Origin: Neofusicoccum parvum
Lineage: Eukaryota; Ascomycota; Dothideomycetes; Botryosphaeriales; Botryosphaeriaceae
Assembly (NCBI GenBank): GCA_020912385.1
Contig: CP087207.1
Span: forward strand, 992,001 to 1,056,000
Length of the DNA stretch: 64,000 nt
Direction: 5' to 3'
In this document: positions 56,081 to 64,000 of the stretch, piece by piece
How positions within the stretch are numbered: the first letter of the stretch is position 1
How the letters are laid out: every line of letters starts with the position of its first letter
The notes under the pieces: generated by a model
The model's input: the letters and a program-made list of their open reading frames with translations, nothing else
Database searches by the model: none
What the model was told of the DNA's origin: nothing
Position numbers and translations under genes: made by a program

Positions 56081-57840
56081 TTGCAGGGGAAAGGGCAATG
56101 CGGATCAGGTAGCCTGTTGCCTCCTTGCGTGCCTCCGAGTCAGGTTCAGCCAAAGATTGAGATGGCGAGAGCAAAGGCTAGGGCCGGATATGTCAGTACC
56201 CTCGCGGGTGGTCTCTTGTCATCTGCCCCGCCAGGCTTGGTTGGAGGAAGAAGGGAGCGCCCTCATGTGGCGTTATTTCTGTACACACTTTGTTCAGGCG
56301 GTTGCCCGGAGAATTAGAAGAAGTGCGCGCCTCCCGTCCCCTGCACCGTGTGCAACGAATGGCGGCCACGGGATCGTATCAAACGAGTAAAGACGGCAGG
56401 AGGAGCTGCATGAACAAAACAACTAACGTGCAACGGGCAAGTCGTGGTTCGCGTGGACGGCGCTGCCCCAGGTCACACCACGGACCGGGTGCTGTCTGCG
56501 GCAGAGATGGGTGAGAGGAGGAGCAGATGGTAGGAAATGTGGTACGATCGTGAGGACATTGGAGGGGAGTCATGGGAGCCGCGAGAACTGGCGGGCATCA
56601 GATCTGACGGATCTAGACCGCCTTCGACAGAGGCACAAGATTGATCAGATACGCAGCCGCGTTGCCGCATGTACGGGGAGGCGGACGTGTACACCTAGCC
56701 TGGCGTAGGTGCGCGCGTGGTGCGGGCTGTGGCGACACGGCCCCTGTTTTGTTGGACCGCATGGCGGCTGTGGGAGTCCAGAAGCGGGCTCTAGCGCAGA
56801 CAGGGAAAACGGGAGAGAGCAGAGAAGCGCAGCTGGAAACAGTGGAAGCATCGCAAGGGAAGGGCGGGGAGGAGTGGCATGCGTGTGTTGGAGCAGGAAG
56901 GCTCCCAGCGGCGCACAGGGCTACGGCTCGATCGGGCAAAGGGCGAGAGCGGCCGGTCGCATGCAGACGAAAAAAACATGCATCCTGCGCCGATCCGCCG
57001 AGACCCTCACGTCGGGGTTCTCGACCAGCCACTGGGAGGGCCCGCATCCGGGGCGGCGGGCCTGGCGTGGACTGAACTGGGCACATTCCAGAACACGGGC
57101 TGGGCTGTGCTGGCACTGGCTCGGTGAGGCTCAACCGCGCGCGCAGGCTGCCGATTGGAGCGCTGCGCGCGGGCGGGACGAGATGCTGGTCGTTGGTGTT
57201 GCGCTTCATTCGTCCCTCCGCAAAGCATTGCCACGCGCGCCCGGGGGCCGTTGCAGGCTCGCGCTAGGGCGGGTCTGGGCTGCCAGTCTCCCCGAGCCGT
57301 TGAGCCTGCGCGCGTGCTTCGGCAAGGCCCCGATCGTGGGAAGTGCTCCTTGCGCCGGTGCTCGGCCTCGACTGGGGCGCGGTCGGCTGCTGCGTGCTCC
57401 GCTGCGTTGAGCGCCGCCTGCGAGGGGTGTGCTCACGTGGCGGTGGGAGGCGGCGGCAGTGGCATGGTCCGTGTGGGCGAGAGGTACCTGGGGATCGCGC
57501 GAGAAGTGAGTATCGATGGCCGGCACCTGTGCCTGGACGTTGCGAGCGCGACGTTCGGGACGCGAAGACGCGCACGCCTCGCCGCCGGGACCCCGGGCCT
57601 GTGCGCATCCATCGTTTAACAAAGACATCCACTGTTCGGGGGGCGCAGCAGCGCGCCGCCGCCGGGCTATCAAGATTCACATATAGACCGGGGGGACCTG
57701 CCAATCTCCATTTGTGCTGCTGATCTCTAGTCCTTCTTGAACGGAAGATCTACCCGTGAACATGTGAACGCCAATTCTATGCCATACCGAGCCCTCCACT
57801 CCGAGCAACGCCCATGTTGATGCAATGGCCATTTCCCTTT
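56081..57840. other. intergenic region upstream of WC-2
   Basis: About 1.8 kb, GC-rich toward 57 kb, containing the WC-2 promoter and the 3' flank of the signal peptide peptidase gene. Long overlapping frames at 56.6-57.7 kb have no family motifs and are composition artefacts. Confidence 0.55.
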
Positions 57841-59720
57841 TCAGCTGGTGCGCCTCCTCTTCTCTGCCGGTTGCCCATCCGCCACCACCGTCGCGCTAGC
57901 GGAGCGCCAGCTTGTCCTGAGCTTCCCTGATTCACTGCCAGAAGCGTCCCCACCATCCTTCTTGGCGTCCTTCTTCTTCTTCTTGGAGAACGAGAACGGA
58001 GCCGTGATGGCGAAGAAAAAAACGTCGTGATCGTGGTCGTGCTCGTGCAATGGGTCCGGGGTTTTTTCGTTCTTCGGCTCGGTGCCAGCTCGCTTCTCGT
58101 CGCTGCTCTCATCCGTGTCGATCTCCACGTACTTTCTGGTCGCCTTCTCCAGCCTCTTTTCCGCGCGCACAGCCCGCTCCTTGGAGAGGATGCTGTGATG
58201 TCGGAGGTCTTCCTCATCGTCCTCGAATGCCTCGCTAAACTCCTGCATCTCCTTCAACTCGCCTCTCACCAACGCAGTGCCCCATGCCGTGATAAGCACC
58301 CCGGGAACAAGATAGAGAAGTGCAGGTTGTGCATGGTTCGCATATTGCATGACCCCCAGGGTGGCCAGCATGCCAATAACATACCCAATCATGGTCGCTT
58401 TGAAGTAAGGTTTCGGGAAGGACTGCTCTGCGGAGCGCGCCCAAAACCACTCGCCCCATTTGTTGGAGACGGAAATGTACGGTGCCTTGGAAACCTGGAT
58501 TTGCTGCTCCCCAGGTGCTTCTGCTGCCTCGGTGCCCGCCTTCTTTGCTGTAGTGCTGTGCTTGGTCTTGGTTTGCTTGCGGAGGTAGAACATGTACAGG
58601 TCGAACCGCAGAGCAAGGCCGATCATGATGCCTGGGAGGACCACATCGCCAAGACCAAGCATTGCGTGTTGCTTGATCGGCGGTTTGGCCGGATCAGCGG
58701 AAGGAATGTCTGGGCGCGGAAAGACCAGTTTTATGGGGATGTCCAGGGACTTTGCTACGGTTACCATCATGGGCCTGGGTCTGTTAGAGAAATATGAAGG
58801 TTTGGAGAATCACGCGCTGAAACTTACGTGAAGAAGACCATGTAGATGTCGTAGAAGAAGAGGGCGGAAAGCAGCAGGGTCCCGGTAGCGAAGGTCGTAG
58901 GGCTCATAAGCTGGAGGGCACCGTACGAGAAGGCGAAGCCCATGAGGTTGGTCAGGAACCAGGGCTTGTCCACAAAATTAAAGTACGCCACAGCAGCCAC
59001 AGCCAGGACAAAGCCAACGACACCATGGAGGCCAAGGTGGCCACGGGCAGAGGCGACGTTGCGCAGGAAGAACTTGATCGTCCACTTCTGTTTGGGAACA
59101 TTACGGACGGCCCAGAGAAAGGCCTTCGCCGAGTCTGGCAGAGGAATCCGAGCGAATGCACCAGGAAGCGGAGAGGTCCTTGCAGTCTGTCCAGCCGGCT
59201 TCACGACTCTCGGTTTCGCGATCTTGGCGTGCGAATGAACGTCATACAGAACCCCGCTATGAATGTACCGGCGAGGGAAGACGATGCTGTGCACCAGGTC
59301 CATGCCATCTGTGATGAAGCGGCTGACGCTCAGCACGCCGAACAGCGAGAAGTAGGCATTAAGGATCTTGTTCAAGAGCTTCGGGTCCTGCAGCCACTTG
59401 ATGAGAAAATACAGGCCGGTCAACGTCACGCCTGCCATGACCGGGAAGATGATGGCATCGCGCGTGGACAGGCCCTCCATCTGCTGGATATCATCCTCCT
59501 CGTCCTCTTCAGACACGTATCCCTCATCGTCGTCGGTCTTGGGCGCCTTCTTCGGTTTGGCAGCGGATGACGGCCGAGTGAGCGACGAGTGGGCGCCGGC
59601 GTAGATGGGGAACAGCGCAGAGACGAGGAGGTGCGAATAGGTTGGAATGAGTGGCTGCACCTCTGCAAAAGCAAAGGCAAGCTTGCCCAGGAGCTCGTAG
59701 ACAGGCCCGGGGTCTGACAT
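57841..59720 (-). CDS. signal peptide peptidase (intramembrane aspartyl protease)
   Basis: 608-residue polytopic ER protease of the SPP/presenilin family, which cleaves signal peptides and some membrane proteins within the bilayer. Exons 59720-58828 and 58774-57841; the 53-nt intron (GTAAGT...CCCAG) joins VFFT to PMMVTVAKSL. The catalytic aspartates are Asp291 in FFYDIYMVF and Asp341 in LGLGDVVLPG, and the family PAL motif is at 448-450 (QPALLYLVP). About nine hydrophobic segments are visible. An acidic stretch (EEDEEDDIQ) lies near residue 70. The C-terminal 110 residues are a highly charged cytosolic tail with KKKKKDAKK and terminal KRRR. This is longer than in animal SPP, as usual for fungi. 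It is divergent from the dioxygenase gene at 60042. Confidence 0.95.
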
Positions 59721-60041
59721 GGCTGCGACGGTCGTTGGTGGTGGAGCGTGGCGCAAGCTGTTGATGGGTGTCGGAGAGGGAGGGGAGGAGGAAGCCTGAG
59801 TGGGCTTTAAGTCGCGGGCGGTGGCAGGTCAGCTGGTGAAGAGCATGGCGCGGTAGAGTGTGTTGGGACGTTGAGCCAGGCAGCGCGTTTGTTGCCGCGT
59901 CGCTGGGTGAAAGCGAAAGAGAAGCGTGTCTCAACTGAGGCGTCACTGTGGCTGGTGCGACCGGACCGTGAACCGCGGAACCTCTCCGCACGTGGCGTTC
60001 TCCGGTGAAGCTCCGATCACTGCTTCACTGCTTCTTGACAA
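59721..60041. promoter_or_regulatory. divergent promoter region of SPP and dioxygenase genes
   Basis: 321 bp between start codons on opposite strands, so both promoters must lie here. No clear TATA box on either strand. Confidence 0.5.
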
Positions 60042-61376
60042 ATGCACTCGCTCAAGATTGCATCTTTTGCATTTAGGCTCGTTCCTCCTGGTGCCCAACA
60101 GCATTACCAGATTGTCGTTGATAAGATGCCCGAATCCCAGGTGCGCGGCTTTTCATTCATAGTCGCTGGTCTGGCAGTGATAATCGGTATATTTGCATCA
60201 TCGTACGATCTGCTTTACGCTATCAAGAATCACTTGGCCTCAGGCGCATTGTCAGCTGCCGGCCTCTCGCGATCGCAAGAAAGCACAATTGGCACCTTTG
60301 GCATGGCTACTCCACTTCCCAAAACTCCCGTATACTTCTTGTCCCACGGAGGAGTAAGTTTGGCCCACTCACCCCAAGTAATCAGGCCATTGACGGAATA
60401 GCCCAATCTCATCGAAGAGCCGGATCATCCGGCATACAGCAAGCTGCAAGAGATAGGAAAAGAGGTCACAAGTAAGATCAAGCCAAAAGCTATCGTCATC
60501 TTCTCCGCACACTGGCAAGGTCAGAATGATAGGGTGCTTGTCAACACCGCCGAGATTTCCGATTTGATCTACGAGTCAGTGAAAGAGTGATTCAGAGCAA
60601 GGCTTGGGCGCTGACGTATGGCAGCTTTTATGGATTTCCGGACTGGTACTATTCCGTCAAATATCCTCATGTAGGAAGCCGGGACGTTGCACAGAATGTC
60701 ATGTCGAAGCTCGAAGACGCGGGCATTGCATACGCGCCGGTAGAAAGAGGCCTCGATCATGGTGCTTGGCTTCCTTTGCTGATTGGTAAGAGAAACATCG
60801 TCAAGAAATGACCAAGAGCTGAGAGAAACTAGCATTTGATCCTGAGAAGAACCCTCTTAACGTTCCCATCGTTCAGGTCTCTCTATTCAAGAATGAGAAT
60901 CCGGACGAGCATTATCACCTCGGAGAAGCCGTTTCGGCTCTTAGAGAAGAGAACATCCTGGTTTTGGCGTCCGGAATGGCAGTGCACAACCTGAGAGATC
61001 TTTGGAATTCCATGGGTCAGGACCAGCCAATGCCGTAAGTACTCCTCTTCGCCAGGTCTCGTTGGATTCGTGGTGTTCGAATAGTGCATTCTGACAAGGA
61101 CAAAGGTACGTGAGCAGCTTCGACGGCGCTCTCAGAGATGCCGCCACGACGGAGCCGAGCCAAAGAAAGATGAAGATGGCGGAGCTTCTCAAGCGAGGGG
61201 ACGCCCGCCAAGCCCATCCTTCGTTTGACCACCTTCTACCCATCCATATTGCTGCAGGTGCCGCTGGCAATGATGCTGGTACTCGTCTCTTTACCATGGC
61301 CGAGGGAAGCATGAGCTGGGCGCAGTATCGTTTCGGTGATGTGACGGGCAACGGGACGCTCGCGGCAAGGCTGTAA
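60042..61376 (+). CDS. LigB/DODA-type extradiol ring-opening dioxygenase with an N-terminal membrane segment
   Basis: 372-residue protein of the class III extradiol dioxygenase superfamily (4,5-DOPA dioxygenase/YgiD type), Fe(II)- or Zn-dependent. Exons 60042-60353, 60402-60574, 60625-60785, 60833-61034 and 61106-61376. The core starts around residue 90 with TPVYFLSHGGPNLIEEPDHP. Candidate metal ligands are the His of SHGG, IVIFSAHWQG, the RGLDHGAWLPLL block and the HIAAGAAG histidine. Upstream of the core are about 85 extra residues including a hydrophobic span (GFSFIVAGLAVIIGIFASSY, residues 36-55), which is unusual: most relatives begin at TPLPKTP. An ATG at 60126 or one near residue 88 could serve as alternative starts giving a shorter or soluble form. 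Confidence 0.9.
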
Positions 61377-61495
61377 CTGCATGATGTCTGTGGACGCTAC
61401 GCGATGTGAACTTCGGCAACTCGTCAATGCTCCTCTAGTATAGAGCCTTTGTATTTGTACAGCCCTTCGGCAGGGAAGCGTCTAATCCACGGCAT

Positions 61496-61968
61496 CTATG
61501 ACGACTTGACCAGCTCGGTGACTTTGCTCTCGATCGTCGTGTCATCCAGACCTGCGTAAACCTGTCAGCGCTCTGCAACATTGCCGGTCTTCTGCCATGT
61601 GCGGCGAGACCACTCACCCTTCAATGGCAACATCTTCTCCTTTCCAAACTCTGTTGTGCTCCCGTCAGCCAGTATTCTCCATTGCGCGGGCGCGGGTGGG
61701 TGCGACGCACCGTATCTCGCGTAGACCCTGGGCTCAACGTCCAGAGCTTCCCTGATCAGGATCGGGGTGTGGGGGTTGTGCTTCTTCATGGTCGGGTAGG
61801 CGCGCAGGAGGAAGTTCCTGGACGGTCCAATCAGCGTTGCGTCTTTTCCAATCGGCGAGGGCGGCGGAGGGGAAAACGGTACCGTGCGGCGGCGCTGTGG
61901 GACGAGGACTGGCACAGGGCGAAGCGCAGCTCCTTGACGGCGCTGCTGAATGCGTACTTGGAGGCCAT
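61496..61968 (-). CDS. NDUFA2: NADH:ubiquinone oxidoreductase 10.5-kDa subunit (NDUFA2/CI-B8)
   Basis: Accessory subunit of mitochondrial complex I with a thioredoxin-like L51_S25_CI-B8 domain. It has four very small minus-strand exons, 61968-61883, 61817-61711, 61650-61618 and 61551-61496, giving 93 residues, the expected size. The spliced protein runs MASKYAFSSAVKELRFALCQ, then NFLLRAYPTMKKHNPHTPIL, IREALDVEPRVYARY, EFGKEKMLPLKG and LDDTTIESKVTELVKSS. LRFALCQ and the PTMKKHNPHTPILIRE block are the family hallmarks. No cleavable presequence, as in other species. Exon 3 is only 33 nt. It is divergent from the pyruvate carrier gene with 274 bp between start codons. Confidence 0.94.
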
Positions 61969-62242
61969 GGCGACGGTTGGGGTTGTGGAGCGGCGGGAAG
62001 AGCGGGTGCGCGCGGTGATGGAGCTGGCGCTGTGCAGGTGCAATGGCGTCGTTGTCGGAGAGCAGGGCTTGGCGCGAGCGGGATTTCGGGACTCCACTCT
62101 TCCTCGCCGCGCCTCAACACCACCCGGCCTGAGTAAGCTCCGTGCCTTTTCCTCTTATCCCCGCCCACCCTTCTCGCTCCCACTTCACTCTCTTACCATC
62201 CCGGCGCGCCCTCGCTCTCCGCTCCTTCGCCAAACCGCCGCC

Positions 62243-63095
62243 ATGTCTGCCTTCCGCCCCACCACCCGCATCCTCAACTTCTCGCGCAACCTGCTCCGCA
62301 GCCCGGCCTTCCGTCAAGCGCCCCAACGCCGCCTGCAGTCCACCGCCGCCGACGCCAATGCCGCTCCTCAGAGTGCCTTCGCCAAGCTGTGGAACAGCCC
62401 CGTCGGGCCCAAGACCGTCCACTTCTGGTATGTTATCATCTCCGACTTCGCTCGCCGCGCGCCTGCCCTAGCAAAAAAAATGTTGCAAGTCGCGCGATCA
62501 TGTTGAATGGGGTGGATTTCACACAGACCACATGAGCTGACATTCTATCTACAGGGCTCCTGTCATGAAGGTGCGATCTCCCTCATTCAAGTCCCTATCC
62601 GCCGATTCCCTCGTCCGATTACGTGCACTCTCGCTGTCGCCGAGCTATGACTGTCCCATGAACACGAGAAGCTGATGGATCATACAGTGGGGTCTTGTCC
62701 TCGCAGGTGTTGCCGACTTCTTCCGCCCCGCCGAGAACCTGTCTCTGTCCCAGAACATGGCTTTGACCGCTACTGGTGCTATCTGGACTCGTTGGTGCTT
62801 CATCATTAAGCCCAGGAACCTTTTGTACGTACACCTGCCCCAGACCTTCTTTGAATGGGCATCGGGGGTGAACTTTGACCTGGCTAACACATCTGAATAC
62901 AGCCTTGCTGCCGTTAACTTCTTCCTTGGCTGCGTCGGTCTCATCCAAACCTCCCGTATCCTGATGTGGCGCTCGTCTCAAAAGGGCGACAGCTTGTCTC
63001 AAGAGGCTAAGCAGGCCGCTAAGGACGAGACTGCTGCCGGCAAGAAGATCCTCGAGAACCCTGTCGCCGCTGCCAAGGATGCCACTAAGAACTAA
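62243..63095 (+). CDS. MPC2: mitochondrial pyruvate carrier subunit 2
   Basis: 176-residue inner-membrane protein of the MPC family; heterodimers of MPC1 and MPC2/3 import pyruvate into the matrix. Exons 62243-62427, 62555-62570, 62688-62824 and 62903-63095. The N-terminal 40 residues are Arg/Ser/Ala-rich without acidic residues and look like a mitochondrial presequence. The core reads WNSPVGPKTVHFWAPVMKWG, GLVLAGVADFFRPAENLS, MALTATGAIWTRWCFIIKP and LAAVNFFLGCVGLIQTSRI, matching MPC2/MPC3 rather than MPC1. Exon 2 is a 16-nt micro-exon encoding part of WAPVMK, with correct splice sites on both sides. The last 40 residues form an Ala/Lys-rich helix. It is divergent from complex I NDUFA2. Confidence 0.95.
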
Positions 63096-63863
63096 AAAGC
63101 TGGTATAGATGCGAATGGTAAGGTCTTAAGGCGTGTTCATGGCGCAAATCAAAAAGACGACGTCTGTGCGGTTGCGGAGCTGAAGAAAGATGTTCCCCGT
63201 AGGAGAGGCGTGAGTCGACTAGAGAAGGGCAGGCAGGGCTCATCGAAGCGATACCACCAAACATATCGAAGTGGGACTGAAAGACATGTATTCTTAAATC
63301 TTGAAGCATGTAAAGTGAGTTGCGTTGATTGATATCCTGTCTTTCTGTTCCCGTGTCTTCTGGATTCTTTTATTCTGGTCTTGGTAGAGAGATTTCTCAA
63401 CCCTCGGAGTATTCAGCAAAGGTCTTTCAGTCTTCAGCGAATGAGCGCTACTTTGAGTGTTCGATGTTGATCCTGTGATCCCTAGTCTCCAAACAGACCC
63501 CCAAATTGCAAAACAAGTTGATCTCGATGAGACTGTCATGTGGTCCATGGTGAGGCATCTGTTCTTGGTGTGGTTTTATGATTTCTCGTACTGTAGCGGA
63601 ACTTTCTCGAACTCGTAACGAGTGTGAATCAGAAGTGTAGCTCATATGAAATGCTTGTGAGAGACGATAAGAATGAAGTCTAGATCTCGCCATAGAGATC
63701 TCTTAGATATCTGATCCTGCCATTGATATTCTCAGGAACCACTAACGGGAATAATTGGAACGTCGAATCGACGGACGTTTGCAAGAAGTACTCTAAGCAC
63801 CCTTTTACTTTCGACCAGGTAAGGATCACTTTGGTAAGTAACAGTCTAGCTGCCCAGATCCTC
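63096..63863. other. 3' flank of MPC2 and intergenic region
   Basis: About 0.8 kb, AT-richer than the coding sequence; no exon or element recognised before the probable gene end at 63864. Confidence 0.5.
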
Positions 63864-64000
63864 TCAGGCTACGGTAGCAACCGCCGAGTCAGGCCGCCTG
63901 CCCTGCGTCAACCAAAGCGCCAGGAACGCGAACTGCATCGGCAATACTTACATATTGGGTAAATTCTTGGTATCCTCCTTGACCAAATCCGCGGCCTTCT
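63864..64000 (-). CDS. probable 3' end of a gene running off the right edge
   Basis: On the minus strand the sequence from 64000 to 63952 is open and ends at a perfect donor (GTAAGT). A 49-nt intron with branch-like TTGACG ends in CAG at 63903, and a short last exon runs to a stop at 63864 or 63869 depending on frame. Two frames are possible: a Gly-rich one (GRGFGQGGYQEFTQY) or a charged helical one (KAADLVKEDTKNLPN). Too little is visible to name a family. Confidence 0.33.

Noticed and set aside
56613..57723. Long frames on both strands between WC-2 and signal peptide peptidase
   Set aside because: Composition-driven; Cys/Arg/Ala-rich and without splice or motif support.

Overview
The window is nuclear DNA from a filamentous ascomycete (Pezizomycotina). 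Genes are interrupted by short introns of about 47-70 nt with GT...AG borders and CTRAC-like branch sites. Several Zn2Cys6 regulators and anion:cation-symporter-type MFS transporters are present, together with a WC-2-type PAS/GATA photoreceptor partner, a fungal hybrid histidine kinase and nuclear genes for mitochondrial proteins. A Dothideomycete is my guess, not a demonstrated assignment. No rRNA, tRNA or CRISPR was seen. Exon borders were assigned by hand from reading frame and splice consensus.

Layout. 1-16.3 kb: the 3' part of an FAD aromatic monooxygenase, a quinone-oxidoreductase-like protein, a fused 5-oxoprolinase/hydantoinase on the minus strand, a divergent MFS transporter, a Zn2Cys6 regulator, a D-2-hydroxyacid dehydrogenase and a small membrane protein. 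This looks like a small catabolic neighbourhood with its own importer and regulator. 17.3-20.5 kb: a 963-residue protein of unknown family. 20.5-30.6 kb: about 10 kb, mostly GC-rich, holding only one recognisable gene, a 432-residue Zn2Cys6 protein. 30.6-31.7 kb: an acidic-tailed protein of unknown function.

33-50 kb: M19 dipeptidase (-) divergent from an MFS transporter (+), a decayed coding fragment, a LITAF-like protein, a DJ-1/PfpI protein, a 2,2-dialkylglycine-decarboxylase-like PLP enzyme, a Zn2Cys6 regulator that carries an apparent frameshift, and a secreted carboxylesterase. Together these suggest uptake and breakdown of peptides or unusual amino acids, which is inference. 50.8-63.1 kb is more housekeeping-like: GAF/hybrid histidine kinase converging on WC-2, signal peptide peptidase divergent from a LigB/DODA-type dioxygenase, and complex I NDUFA2 divergent from mitochondrial pyruvate carrier subunit MPC2. 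A further minus-strand gene probably runs off the right edge.

The most notable unlisted structure is a family of about 80-bp elements with roughly 24-bp imperfect terminal inverted repeats (MITE-like). At least four copies occur, at 19.7, 20.7, 34.5 and 39.5 kb, with a possible fifth at 16.5 kb. Two of them lie inside unusually long introns.
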